Notes: generated by a model not told the origin, from the sequence alone. Shown: positions 16,823-28,281, counted from the stretch's first letter. The stretch is 64,000 nt of DNA from Hydrogenophaga pseudoflava (GCF_031020795.1 NZ_JAVHJP010000002.1:248001-312000), one strand, 5' to 3'. Translations and numbers: made by a program.

Positions 16823-17296
16823 ATGAACACCCGCGTCAGCATCCAGACCGAAGACTTCGACCTGTCCACCGAGGTGGCCCGGCTGCGCGCTGGCCACAAG
16901 GGCGTGGGCGCGGTCTGCACCTTCGTCGGCACCGTGCGCGACCGCAACGACGGCCAGTCGGTGTCCACGATGGAGCTGGAGCACTACCCGGGCATGACCG
17001 AGAAGGCCATTGAAAAGATGATCGACGAGGCCTTCAAGCGCTTCGACATCCTGGGCGCCCGGGTCATCCACCGCGTCGGCCTGCTGCAACCGCTGGACCA
17101 GATCGTGCTGGTGGCCGTGACCTCGGCCCATCGCGGCGAGAGTTTCCAGGCCTGCGAGTTCCTGATGGACTACCTCAAGACCCAGGCGCCGTTCTGGAAA
17201 AAGGAGCAGACGCCCGAGGGCGCACGCTGGGTGGATGCGCGGGTCAGCGACGACGCGGCGCTGGCCAAATGGGGCATCGCCTCAAGCAATGCCTGA
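16823..17296 (+). CDS. moaE: Molybdopterin synthase catalytic subunit MoaE
   Basis: MoaE performs the dithiolene-forming reaction with MoaD. The 157-residue protein has GAVCTFVGTVRDRNDGQ, LEHYPGMTEKAIEKM, HRVGLLQPLDQIVLVAV, AHRGESFQACEFLMDYLK and the catalytic-lysine region APFWKKEQTPEGARWVDA. GGAGGG at 16812-16817 points to ATG 16823 rather than the in-frame GTG at 16817. Its end overlaps the following acetyltransferase gene by 8 bp. Confidence 0.96.
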   Translation: MNTRVSIQTEDFDLSTEVARLRAGHKGVGAVCTFVGTVRDRNDGQSVSTMELEHYPGMTEKAIEKMIDEAFKRFDILGARVIHRVGLLQPLDQIVLVAVTSAHRGESFQACEFLMDYLKTQAPFWKKEQTPEGARWVDARVSDDAALAKWGIASSNA

Positions 17297-18065
17297 CTTT
17301 GCGATGTCGATGGCCGCTTCGTTGACCGCTGCCGACGTCGAGGCCATCGAGCGCGCGACGCTCACCGCGGTCGCGCCGGAGCGGGTGGTGGCCCTTGAGG
17401 GCTGGCTGCTCCCCCTGGACACCGGCACGGTGGGCCGGGCCCACAGCGCCGTGCCACTGCACCATGACGTCCACGATCCTGCGCTCATCGACGCCATCGC
17501 CCAGCGCTACCACGAGGCCGGGTTGCGCCCGGTGTTCCGGTTGCCGGATCTGCCCGCTTTTGACGCCTGGTGGCCCGCGCTCGCGGCCCGGGGCTTCCGG
17601 CGCGAGCAACCCACCCTGACCCAGGTCGGTTCGCTGGATGGCCTGCTGACCCTTGCTTCGCACACCGAGGGGGTGTCGCTGGACGCCCGCCCCGATGGCG
17701 CGTGGATGGCCATGTTTCTGGGTGAGGGACTGGACCCGGTGGACGGCGCAAGCCGCTCCAAGGCGCTCTCACGCGCCGAAGGCACGCTGTTTGCCAGCCT
17801 TCGAGAGGATGGGGAGACCCTGGCCTGCGGCGCCGCCTGTTATGCGCAGGGCTGGCTGAGCATGCATGGGCTGCGCACCGCCGCCCGCCAGCGCGGCAGG
17901 GGCTTGGCCGGGCGGCTGATCCGCGCCATGGCGCAGGAGGCGCAGCGGCGCGGCATGGACCGGGCCTTCCTGCAGGTGGATGGGGCCAATGCGCCCGCCT
18001 TGGCGCTGTACAGCCGAGCCGGCATGACCTCCGCCTGGTCCTACGCATACTGGAGAGTGGGATAG
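17289..18065 (+). CDS. GNAT-family N-acetyltransferase
   Basis: The 258-residue protein has a C-terminal GNAT fold. The acetyl-CoA loop is RGRGLAGRLIRAMAQEAQRRG (about residues 197-217), followed by AFLQVDGANAPALALYSRAGM, where the late beta strand and the Y-x2-AGM end are typical. The N-terminal half is poorly conserved and may be a degenerate second GNAT domain. The start ATG 17289 overlaps moaE, so the gene is part of the molybdenum-cofactor transcript, although a functional link is not obvious. The substrate is unknown. Confidence 0.8.
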   Translation: MPDFAMSMAASLTAADVEAIERATLTAVAPERVVALEGWLLPLDTGTVGRAHSAVPLHHDVHDPALIDAIAQRYHEAGLRPVFRLPDLPAFDAWWPALAARGFRREQPTLTQVGSLDGLLTLASHTEGVSLDARPDGAWMAMFLGEGLDPVDGASRSKALSRAEGTLFASLREDGETLACGAACYAQGWLSMHGLRTAARQRGRGLAGRLIRAMAQEAQRRGMDRAFLQVDGANAPALALYSRAGMTSAWSYAYWRVG

Positions 18066-18144
18066 GCCCCACGTTCCGCCGCTGGCGCGGGTTGCTGCAG
18101 ATTTGATCGGTGTCAACGCCGCTTGACCCCGGCCGGTGCAAGGT

Positions 18145-18172
18145 CTTGAAATGAGGGCGGTCAGCGCCACAT
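18145..18172 (+). promoter_or_regulatory. Sigma-32-like heat-shock promoter for clpB
   Basis: CTTGAAA (18145-18151) exactly matches the heat-shock -35 consensus. CCACAT (18167-18172) differs at one base from the CCCCAT -10 core, and the spacer is 15 bp. The predicted transcript start is about 25-30 bp before the clpB ATG. The placement ahead of a disaggregase gene fits RpoH control. Confidence 0.6.
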
Positions 18173-18206
18173 GCCCGTCAGTTCAAGCATTTCGGAGCAT
18201 CACCAC

Positions 18207-20816
<2,610 letters not shown>

Positions 20817-20832
20817 GTCCCCTCTGCATTCA

Positions 20833-20870
20833 TAAACGCCATCCCGTTTCTGGAGTGGCGTTTTTTTTTT
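20833..20870 (+). terminator. Rho-independent terminator after clpB
   Basis: The arms AAACGCCA and TGGCGTTT enclose TCCCGTTTCTGGAG and run into a stretch of ten T residues. The structure lies 17 bp after the clpB stop. Confidence 0.9.
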
Positions 20871-20994
20871 GGATGGGGCTCGCCCTGTCGGCATGTGCCG
20901 GTCGATACACATTTTGTTGCTGTTTGGTGTTAACTTTCCCTTCCGGGGCTGCGGGCGCAGTTCTGAGAGCGACAGCACTGAAAGGGCCTATCAC

Positions 20995-22011
20995 ATGTAT
21001 TCGATCAAACACAAGAATGCCTCCCTGGCGGCACCGCGACGCCACTTCCTCAGGATGGTAGGCGCAGGCATGGGTGCCATGACCCTGACCCTGGTGGGGT
21101 GTGGTGGTGGAGAGGGGGCCGCTCCCGTGGCACGCCTAGACAGCACTTCGTGCGTGGCCACGGTCTGGGATCTGGTGGACACCCAGTCCGAAAAAGTCGG
21201 TACGGTGACGGTGTCCAACACCGCGACCGATCTGGTCGTCGCCTACACGCTGTTCAAGCTGGGGGCCACGTTCGGTAGCCTGCACATGTGGGCGGGAAAG
21301 GACTTCAGCACCCTCAGCGGTGGCGGCACGTCGTTCCCCCTGGTTGGACAGCTGCCGCACCAGGCCGATGCGACTGGGCTGACCACCCACACCTTCACCA
21401 TTCCGCTCGGTTCGCTGGGCATCACCACGTGTGAACCTGTCAGTCTCTATGTCGTGACGCATGCCGATATCCGCAACACCGACGGCTCGACGGACACTGC
21501 CTTCGGTGGTCCGACAGCAGGTCCCGGCGATGCCTTGTGGTACTACGGCACCTACAACCTGTGCTGCGACACCGTCGAGCCGCCCCCGCAGGACTACCGC
21601 GAGGAAACGGCCTATGCCAAGGGCAGCAACACCTTCGTCGATCTGAAGATCGGGAAGAACTGGGGGTGGGCGATCGAACTGAAGACACCGGGAACGTCCA
21701 GCTACGACATCTGGGCCGGTGCTGGCCAGAACGACATTGCCAAGGGAACCAGGGTCGGTACCCTGACCGTGGACTGGAACGGTAGCCAGGCGACGTTGAC
21801 CTATGCGCTCACCGGCGGTGCACTCATGTCCGAGGCCCACGTGTACGCGGGCGACCGGCGCCCGACCACCACAGCGCCAGGCACGTATGGCAACACGTTC
21901 AGTTTCGACCCCTGGACGAGCACGCACTCGGTCACCCTGCCACTGGCAGATTCGGGGGATGCAGACGGCGTGTGGTTGGTCGCCCATGCCGTGGTGAACA
22001 TCCCGGTCTGA
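20995..22011 (+). CDS. Tat-exported lipoprotein with two related beta domains
   Basis: The 338-residue protein has a twin-arginine signal, PRRHFLRMVGAGMGAM (about residues 14-29), followed by the lipobox LVGC. It should thus be exported folded and lipidated. The mature part seems duplicated. Residues about 65-155 (KVGTVTV, then LHMWAGKDF, THTFTIPLGSLG, SLYVVTHADI) align with about 245-338 (RVGTLTV, then AHVYAGDRR, THSVTLPLADSG, VWLVAHAVV). Both halves end in a similar strand-His-Ala motif. I do not recognise a named family. The gene stands alone behind the clpB terminator. Confidence 0.75.
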   Translation: MYSIKHKNASLAAPRRHFLRMVGAGMGAMTLTLVGCGGGEGAAPVARLDSTSCVATVWDLVDTQSEKVGTVTVSNTATDLVVAYTLFKLGATFGSLHMWAGKDFSTLSGGGTSFPLVGQLPHQADATGLTTHTFTIPLGSLGITTCEPVSLYVVTHADIRNTDGSTDTAFGGPTAGPGDALWYYGTYNLCCDTVEPPPQDYREETAYAKGSNTFVDLKIGKNWGWAIELKTPGTSSYDIWAGAGQNDIAKGTRVGTLTVDWNGSQATLTYALTGGALMSEAHVYAGDRRPTTTAPGTYGNTFSFDPWTSTHSVTLPLADSGDADGVWLVAHAVVNIPV

Positions 22012-22118
22012 CCGGTTACCGCGGCCTGCAGCGGTGCCGGCGGGCCTGGTTTTTCTTTGCCAGGGTTCCCTGGGGAGTTGCCACTACAAGCGCTGGCGCA
22101 TCGGGCTACCATGTCAAG

Positions 22119-23537
22119 ATGACCCTGACGCCCCCCGACCTCCCTTTGCGCGCGCTGTTCGATGCGCAGTTCCACGCCAGCCGCGCGCAGATCGACGTGC
22201 CGCTGGCGCTGCGTCTGGATCGCCTGCGCCGCATCCGGGCCCTGATCGACACCCACGGTGCGGCCCTGGCCGAGGCGGTGCAGGCCGATTTCGGCGTGCG
22301 CTCGACCCGGCTGACCGAGGTGGCCGACTTCTTCGTGCTGCGTGCGCTGTTGGGCGACCTGGAGCGCCACACGGGTGTCTGGATGAAGACGCGCCGGGTG
22401 CGCACGCCGGTCTATCTGCAGCCCGCCACGGGCCATATCCAGCGCCAGCCGCTGGGGGTGGTCGGCGTCATTGGCCCCTGGAACTACCCGCTGCAGCTGA
22501 CCTTGGGCCCGACCGCCACTGCGCTGGCAGCGGGCAACCGCGTCATGCTTAAGCCCAGCGAGCTCACGCCGCACAGTTCGGCCCTTCTGGCCACCCTGCT
22601 GCAACAGGCATTCGCGGCCGACGAGGTGTGCGTGGCACTGGGAGGGCCGGATCTGGCGCACGAGTTCGCCAGCCTGCCGTTCGACCACCTGTTCTTCACC
22701 GGCTCCACCGCCGTCGGCCGCAAGGTGGCGGCGGCGGCCGCGGCCAACCTGACGCCGACCACGCTGGAGCTGGGGGGCAAGTCACCCTGCATCATCGACG
22801 GTTCGGCCGATCTGGATGCGGTGGCCATCAAGATCGCCCACGGCAAGCTGCTCAACGCCGGCCAGACCTGCATCGCACCCGACTACGTGTTGCTGCCCCA
22901 GGGGCGCGAGGCCGAGTTCGAGCGCGCCTTCGCCGCCGCTGTGGCCCGGCTGTTCCCGGGCGGCGCCGCGCACCCGGATTTCGCCAGCATCGTCAGCGAT
23001 CGCCACCATGCGCGGTTGCAGGCGCTGGTGGAAGAAGCCCGGGGCCAGGGGGCGCGCGTGGTGGAACTGGCGCCCCGCAGCGGATCGGGGCATGTGCGAC
23101 AGATGACGCCGGTGCTGGTGTTCCAGCCGCCACCCTCAGCGCGCCTGATGCGCGAGGAAATCTTCGGCCCGGTGCTGCCGGTGATCGGTTACGGCACGCT
23201 GGACGAGGCCATTGCCACTGTGAACGCCGGGCCCCGGCCGCTGGCGCTCTACTGGTTCGGTCGGGATCGCTCGTCGCGCGAGAAGGTGCTGCGCGGCACG
23301 GTGAGTGGTGGCGTCACGGTCAACGACACACTGCTGCACATCGCTCACGAAAACCTGCCGTTCGGCGGGGTAGGGGAGAGCGGCTGGGGCGCCTACCACG
23401 GCGAAACCGGCTTCCTGCGCTTCACGCAGCAGAAGCCGGTGCTGGTGCAGTCGCGCTGGGCGGCGGCCAGCTTGTTCTACCCGCCGTACGGCGCCACCTT
23501 CGACCGGGTGATGGGACTGCTCAGGCGCTGGCTCTGA
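22119..23537 (+). CDS. Aldehyde dehydrogenase, coniferyl-aldehyde-dehydrogenase-like
   Basis: The 472-residue NAD(P)-dependent aldehyde dehydrogenase has the catalytic Glu in TLELGGKSPCIID and the catalytic Cys in LLNAGQTCIAPDYVLLP. It also has the cofactor motif FFTGSTAVGRKV and EEIFGPVLPV. The relatively short length, the GPWNYPLQLTLGPTATALAAGN pattern and the hydrophobic C-terminal tail (SLFYPPYGATFDRVMGLL) resemble coniferyl aldehyde and fatty aldehyde dehydrogenases. The substrate is inferred only. ATG 22119 is preferred; the longer frame from 21972 overlaps the preceding gene. Confidence 0.85.
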   Translation: MTLTPPDLPLRALFDAQFHASRAQIDVPLALRLDRLRRIRALIDTHGAALAEAVQADFGVRSTRLTEVADFFVLRALLGDLERHTGVWMKTRRVRTPVYLQPATGHIQRQPLGVVGVIGPWNYPLQLTLGPTATALAAGNRVMLKPSELTPHSSALLATLLQQAFAADEVCVALGGPDLAHEFASLPFDHLFFTGSTAVGRKVAAAAAANLTPTTLELGGKSPCIIDGSADLDAVAIKIAHGKLLNAGQTCIAPDYVLLPQGREAEFERAFAAAVARLFPGGAAHPDFASIVSDRHHARLQALVEEARGQGARVVELAPRSGSGHVRQMTPVLVFQPPPSARLMREEIFGPVLPVIGYGTLDEAIATVNAGPRPLALYWFGRDRSSREKVLRGTVSGGVTVNDTLLHIAHENLPFGGVGESGWGAYHGETGFLRFTQQKPVLVQSRWAAASLFYPPYGATFDRVMGLLRRWL

Positions 23538-23547
23538 GCCTCGCCGC

Positions 23548-23784
23548 TCAGGCGTTGTCGCTGTCGCCGTAGAGCATCAGTGGCACTGGCTGAAGATATC
23601 CCTGCTGCTGCAAACCCTGCGCAAGATCGCTCACGTCCCCGCCCAACAGCGCCGACAGCTCGCGCTCGCTGCGGCGTCCGTTGGCCATGAGCAGCAGGCT
23701 GTGGGCGCGGCGGCCGATCAGGTCGGGGCGTGACAGAGCGTCCCAGGCCTTTGGTGTCTTGGCAATGCGTTGTGGTGCGTTCAT
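23548..23784 (-). CDS. Small conserved hypothetical protein
   Basis: The 78-residue protein has a basic N-terminus and a helical stretch, RAHSLLLMANGRRSERELSALLGGD. It ends LQQQGYLQPVPLMLYG. The spacing resembles a degraded winged-helix unit. No function is known to me. It converges on the aldehyde dehydrogenase gene, and its promoter region would overlap the arsC leader. Confidence 0.6.
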   Translation of the reverse strand: MNAPQRIAKTPKAWDALSRPDLIGRRAHSLLLMANGRRSERELSALLGGDVSDLAQGLQQQGYLQPVPLMLYGDSDNA

Positions 23785-23919
23785 TGTGTTCCCCTGCAGG
23801 CGCGTCTTGTGTGTGTGCGAGTCGAGCAAGATACGGGCCCGGTGTGACAAGGCTGTGACGCCCAGGGCCGCACCGCCAGCGGGCGTTATGCTCGCCCGCG
23901 AGACACACGGAGCACCGCG

Positions 23920-24276
23920 ATGAAGCCTTCTTCCATCACCATCTTCCACAACCCCCAGTGCAGCACCTCGCGCAACGTGCTGGCCGCGATTCGCGAGACC
24001 GGGGCCGAGCCGGAGGTGATCGACTATCTCAAGCAGCCGTACACCCAGGAGCAGCTGGCCGGACTGCTTCAGGCCATGGGCATGAGCGCTGGCGAACTGC
24101 TGCGCCGCAAGGGTGATCTCTACGCCGGGCTGGCCGAGGCAAAGCCGGACCGCAGCGACGCCGAGTGGCTGGACCTGATGGTGCAATACCCGGTGCTGGT
24201 GGAGCGGCCGATCGTGGTCACGCCCCGCGGCACCGTACTCTGCCGCCCCAAGGAGCGTCTGCGGGACGTGCTCTGA
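23920..24276 (+). CDS. arsC: Arsenate reductase (glutaredoxin-dependent), ArsC family
   Basis: The 118-residue thioredoxin-fold protein has the ArsC motif IFHNPQCSTSRNVL with catalytic Cys14 and the anion-binding arginine region LVERPIVVTPRGTVLCRP. It would reduce arsenate to arsenite with glutathione and glutaredoxin. No arsenite pump or ArsR lies nearby, so it may be a housekeeping member (YfgD-like) rather than part of a resistance operon. It converges on the AraC regulator gene with no intergenic bases. Confidence 0.88.
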   Translation: MKPSSITIFHNPQCSTSRNVLAAIRETGAEPEVIDYLKQPYTQEQLAGLLQAMGMSAGELLRRKGDLYAGLAEAKPDRSDAEWLDLMVQYPVLVERPIVVTPRGTVLCRPKERLRDVL

Positions 24277-25125
24277 TCAGGCCGGCCCAGCGACCGGCGG
24301 ACCGAAGCGCGAAGGCGGCTGGCCCAGGGCGGCGCGGAACATCGCGCTGAAAGCGCTGTCGCTGGCATAGCCGCTGGCGGCCGCCACCTGGCTCACCGGC
24401 ACGCCCCGGGCCAGCATCGGCAGCGCGTGCGCCAGCACCACCTGCTGGCGCCAGCGCTGAAAGCCCGTGCCCAGCTCTTCCCGGAACAGCCGCGCCAAGG
24501 TGCGCTCGCTGGCGCCGCTGTGGGCCGCCCAGCCGGCCAGCGTGGCGTGCTGCGCAGGCGCATTGAGCACCGCTTCACACAGGGCCCGCAGGCGCCGGTC
24601 GCCACGCTGTGGATCGGGCATGGGCACGCCCAATGGCTGGGTGGGCGCGTGCGCCAGCTCGGCCAGAACCAGGGTGGACAGCGCGCGCTGGCGCAGTTCG
24701 TCACCGGCGTGGTGCGGCAGCTCCATCCCCAGCACCAGCTCGCGCAGCAGTGGGGAAACCACCAGCACCCGCGAGCGGCGCCAGTCCGGCGTCACCACCG
24801 TGGGGTCGATGTAGAGCGTGTAAAGCTGCGACGTCTCCAGCATGCTGACCGCGTGGCGGGCGCCAGGAGGGATCCACACGGCGCGCGACGGCGGCACGAT
24901 GGTCGTGGTCTCCAGCCCCGAAGCCCGGTCCGGCGCGGCGTCGGCCACCGTGACCTGCAGCAGGCCGCTGGCGCAGTAGGCCAGCTGACCCCAGGGGTGG
25001 TGGTGCGGCTCGAACTGGGTGTCGTGGCCCATGGCCCGGGCCCGGCAGCGCACCGGCCGCTCGGGCGAAGGTCGGAAGGGATCGGTGTCGCCGACGGGCA
25101 CGGCGCGGCGCTCGCGTCTGTTCAT
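24277..25125 (-). CDS. AraC-family transcriptional regulator
   Basis: The 282-residue protein has an N-terminal cupin-like sensor domain (HHHPWGQLAYCASGLLQVTV near residues 37-56) and a C-terminal AraC DNA-binding domain (about 185-275). The latter shows GASERTLARLFREELGTGFQRWRQQ and VAAASGYASDSAFSAMFRAALGQPP, the two helix-turn-helix elements. The layout matches the subgroup that controls adjacent efflux genes. It is divergently transcribed from the MFS gene, which is the obvious target. Confidence 0.9.
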   Translation of the reverse strand: MNRRERRAVPVGDTDPFRPSPERPVRCRARAMGHDTQFEPHHHPWGQLAYCASGLLQVTVADAAPDRASGLETTTIVPPSRAVWIPPGARHAVSMLETSQLYTLYIDPTVVTPDWRRSRVLVVSPLLRELVLGMELPHHAGDELRQRALSTLVLAELAHAPTQPLGVPMPDPQRGDRRLRALCEAVLNAPAQHATLAGWAAHSGASERTLARLFREELGTGFQRWRQQVVLAHALPMLARGVPVSQVAAASGYASDSAFSAMFRAALGQPPSRFGPPVAGPA

Positions 25126-25203
25126 GGGAGGCTCCGGGACTTGGCTGAAATTCGATGATAGTTGTCTTCCTATCGCCTATCGGCCGCCTCATCCGCCCGT
25201 ACC

Positions 25204-26436
25204 ATGCCCCGCATGAACACCGCCACCCTCGACGCCGTACCCCCGCAGGCCAACCCCGTGCCCCTGAAACAGGACGCCTCCGTCATCGGCCTGGTCGGCC
25301 TGGCGCATGGCACCTCCCACTTCTCGCACCTGCTGCTGGCGCCGCTGTTCCCCATCTTCATGCGCGACTTCGGCCTGAGCTACTCCGACGTGGGCCTGCT
25401 GATGAGCATCTTCTTCGTCATCTCGGGGTCCGGCCAGGCGATGTCCGGTTTCGTGGTCGACCGCATCGGCGCGCGCCCGGTGCTGTTCGCGGCCATCAGT
25501 TGCTTTCTGCTGGCGTCGCTGGCCGCGTCCATGGCCACAGGCTACGCGGGCCTGGTGGTCGTGGCGGTGCTGGCGGGCCTGGGCAACGCGCCGTTTCACC
25601 CGGCCGACTTCACCATCCTGAACCAGCGTGTCTCGGCGCCGCGGCTGGGCTACGCCTTCAGCGCCCACGGCCTGACCGGCAACCTGGGCTGGGCGCTGGC
25701 GCCGGCCTTCCTGGTCGGCATCACGGCGCTCGCCGACTGGCGCACCGCCTACCGCTGCGCCGCGCTGCTGTACGTGGTGGTGCTGGCGCTGCTGTTCTGG
25801 CAGCGCGCGAAGCTGCGCACGGAGGTGCATGTGCGCCACGCCGACGCGCCCAAGGGGTCGGACTTGGCGTTCATGAAGCTGCCGGTGGTCTGGTGGTGCT
25901 TCGCCTTCTTCCTGCTGTCCACCATGACGCTGGCGGTGGTGCAGAGCTTCGCGCCGTCCATCCTCAAGCAGTTGCACGGGGTCAGTGTGGAGGCCGCCAC
26001 GCTCACCGTCAGTGCCTACATGCTGTGCGGCGCGCTGGGCATGTTCGTCGGTGGTTTCGTGGCCGCCACCTCCAAACACAGCGACCGCGTCGTGGCCTGG
26101 GCGATGACCGCTGGCGCGGTGCTGCTGCTGGTCTGTGCCACGGGTTGGCTCAACGGAACCGGCACCATGGTGGTCCTGGCGGCCACCGGCTTCGCGGTGG
26201 GCGTGGGCGGCCCCAGCCGCGACATGATGATCAAGAAGGCCACGCCCAAGGGTGCGACCGGCCGCGTGTACGGCACGGTGTACTCCGGGCTGGACGTCGG
26301 CTTTGCGGTGTCGCCGATGATTTTTGGCGTGTTCATGGACCGGGGCTGGTACGCGCTCACGCTGGCCGGTGCGGCGCTGGTGCTGCTGGTGTCCGTCTAC
26401 GCCGCCATTGGCGTGGGGCGCCGGACCACCCGCTGA
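25204..26436 (+). CDS. MFS transporter
   Basis: The protein of about 410 residues has around 12 transmembrane helices and major-facilitator signatures. After helix 2 it reads GFVVDRIGARPVLF, and the sixth-helix region follows WRTAYRCAALL. The acidic/His-rich first helix LVGLAHGTSHFSHLLLAPLFP resembles fosmidomycin-resistance-like exporters. The start could be ATG 25204 or 25213; neither has a strong ribosome site. It diverges from an AraC regulator and is followed 19 bp later by a ThDP enzyme gene. The substrate is unknown. Confidence 0.87.
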   Translation: MPRMNTATLDAVPPQANPVPLKQDASVIGLVGLAHGTSHFSHLLLAPLFPIFMRDFGLSYSDVGLLMSIFFVISGSGQAMSGFVVDRIGARPVLFAAISCFLLASLAASMATGYAGLVVVAVLAGLGNAPFHPADFTILNQRVSAPRLGYAFSAHGLTGNLGWALAPAFLVGITALADWRTAYRCAALLYVVVLALLFWQRAKLRTEVHVRHADAPKGSDLAFMKLPVVWWCFAFFLLSTMTLAVVQSFAPSILKQLHGVSVEAATLTVSAYMLCGALGMFVGGFVAATSKHSDRVVAWAMTAGAVLLLVCATGWLNGTGTMVVLAATGFAVGVGGPSRDMMIKKATPKGATGRVYGTVYSGLDVGFAVSPMIFGVFMDRGWYALTLAGAALVLLVSVYAAIGVGRRTTR

Positions 26437-26455
26437 GTCTGTGCACAATTCCGGC

Positions 26456-28150
26456 ATGACTACACAACTTGCCGGACACCTGCTCGTCGACTGCCTCATC
26501 GCCCAGGGCGTGACCCAGGCCTTCGGCGTGCCGGGCGAAAGTTATCTTGCCGTGCTCGATGGCTTCCACGACCGCGCCGACCGCATCCGCTTCGTGACCA
26601 ACCGCCAGGAGGGTGGAGCGGCCTTCATGGCCGAGGCCCAGGGCAAGCTGACCGGGCGCCCCGGCATCTGCTTCGTGACCCGCGGCCCGGGAGCCACCAA
26701 TGCCTCGATCGGGCTGCACACCGCCTACCAGGACTCGACGCCAATGGTGCTGTTCGTCGGCGACGTGGCCAGCGACGCACGCGACCGTGAGGCCTTCCAG
26801 GAGGTCGACTACAACGCCTTCTTCGGCCCGAGCACGAAAGGCATGGCCAAGCGTGTGGAACGCATCGACGACCCACGCCGTATCCCGGAGTACGTGGCGC
26901 GCGCCTTCTCCACCGCGATGAACGGCCGGCCCGGACCCGTGGTCCTGGTGCTGCCGGAGGACATGCTGACGCAGACGGTGGACGCCGAGCCGCTGCCGCG
27001 TGTGGAGCCGGTGCAGGCCTGGGCCGACCCGGGTGCGTTGCGCGAGCTGCGCACGCTGCTGCTGGCGGCCGAGCGGCCGCTGGTGATCGCCGGCGGTGGG
27101 GGCTGGACGCCGCAATCCGCCGCCGCGCTGCAGCGTTTTGCCGAGAACTGGCAGCTGCCGGTGGCCAATGCCTTCCGCTTCCAGGACTGCTTCGACAACC
27201 ACCACCCGCAGTACGCGGGCGATGTCGGCCTGGGCATCAACCCGGCGCTGGCCCGACGCATCCGCGAGAGCGACCTGATCCTGGCCATCGGTCCGCGCCT
27301 GGGTGAGGCCACCACGGGTGGCTACACACTGCTGGAGGCGCCGGTGCCGGCGCAGAAGCTGGTGCACATCCATGCCAGTGGCGAAGAGCTGGGCCGGGTC
27401 TACCAGCCCACGCTGGCGATCCAGGCCACCATGAACGCGGCGGCGCGTTCGCTGGAAGTGCTGACCGCGCCACCCACACTGCCCTGGTCCGAGTGGACAG
27501 CCACCTGCCACGCCGACTACGAGGCCAATGTGGAGGTGAAGAACGGCGGCATCGTGCTGCCCGGCAGCATCGACATGCCGGCCATCGTTCACACACTGCA
27601 GAAGCACCTGCCGGCCGATGCGGTGCTCACCAACGGCGCCGGCAACTTCGCCACCTGGCTGCACCGCTTCTACCGCTACCACGGCCTGGTCAAAGGGCAC
27701 AAGACGCAGCTGGCCCCGACCAACGGCGCCATGGGCTACGGCGTGCCCGCGGGCATCGGCGCGGCCATCCTCACGGGCCGCACCGCCTTCACCATCGCGG
27801 GCGATGGCGACTTCCTCATGAACGGGCAGGAACTGGCCACAGCGGTGCAGCACGGCGCGAAGTCCATCATCTTGCTGCTCAACAACGGCACCTACGGCAC
27901 CATCCGCATGCACCAGGAGCGCGAGTACCCGGCGCGGGTGAGTGGTTCGGACCTGAGGAACCCCGACTTCTGCGCGCTCGCGCAGGCCTATGGCTACGCG
28001 GCCGAGCGCATCACCCACACCGGCGAGTTCGAGGCGGCGCTGCAGCGGGCGCTGGCTGCCGAGGGCGGCTCGCTGATCGAAGTGATGCTCGATCCGGAGG
28101 TCATCACCACCCGCGGCACCCTTTCGGCGATCCGGAATAAAGCCCGCTGA
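26456..28150 (+). CDS. Thiamine-diphosphate-dependent enzyme, acetolactate-synthase-like
   Basis: The 564-residue protein has the three-domain layout of the ThDP decarboxylase/synthase family. The catalytic Glu lies in TNRQEGGAAFMAEAQGK near residue 51. The central domain (about 200-330) is NAD/FAD-binding-like. The ThDP motif runs from GDGDFLMNGQE to LLNNGTYGTIRMHQ. It is not the housekeeping IlvB, since no IlvN partner is present. The reaction is therefore unknown; acetolactate or a related carboligation or oxoacid decarboxylation is plausible. It lies in the same direction as the MFS gene, 19 bp downstream. Confidence 0.85.
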   Translation: MTTQLAGHLLVDCLIAQGVTQAFGVPGESYLAVLDGFHDRADRIRFVTNRQEGGAAFMAEAQGKLTGRPGICFVTRGPGATNASIGLHTAYQDSTPMVLFVGDVASDARDREAFQEVDYNAFFGPSTKGMAKRVERIDDPRRIPEYVARAFSTAMNGRPGPVVLVLPEDMLTQTVDAEPLPRVEPVQAWADPGALRELRTLLLAAERPLVIAGGGGWTPQSAAALQRFAENWQLPVANAFRFQDCFDNHHPQYAGDVGLGINPALARRIRESDLILAIGPRLGEATTGGYTLLEAPVPAQKLVHIHASGEELGRVYQPTLAIQATMNAAARSLEVLTAPPTLPWSEWTATCHADYEANVEVKNGGIVLPGSIDMPAIVHTLQKHLPADAVLTNGAGNFATWLHRFYRYHGLVKGHKTQLAPTNGAMGYGVPAGIGAAILTGRTAFTIAGDGDFLMNGQELATAVQHGAKSIILLLNNGTYGTIRMHQEREYPARVSGSDLRNPDFCALAQAYGYAAERITHTGEFEAALQRALAAEGGSLIEVMLDPEVITTRGTLSAIRNKAR

Positions 28151-28163
28151 GCGGGGTGATTTT

Positions 28164-28179
28164 GTTGCTCTGAAGCAAC
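28164..28179. promoter_or_regulatory. Inverted repeat between the ThDP gene and the PAS regulator
   Basis: GTTGCT and AGCAAC form perfect 6-base arms around CTGA. There is no T-run after it, so it could be either a weak transcript-end hairpin or an operator. Confidence 0.3.
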
Positions 28180-28185
28180 GGGGCT

Positions 28186-28200
28186 TGTGAATAGGTCACA
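28186..28200. promoter_or_regulatory. TGTGA-N5-TCACA palindrome, Crp-like half-sites
   Basis: TGTGA and TCACA are the classic Crp half-sites, here separated by 5 rather than the usual 6 bases. It lies about 80 bp upstream of the two-gene regulator operon that includes a Crp homologue, so autoregulation is conceivable. Confidence 0.35.
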
Positions 28201-28281
28201 GGCCGGTGGGCAATGGCACACGCCTCAGGACGGGGGCCGGTTTCTAAGCTTTCCCCATCCGCAACACACGAGGAAAGCGCC

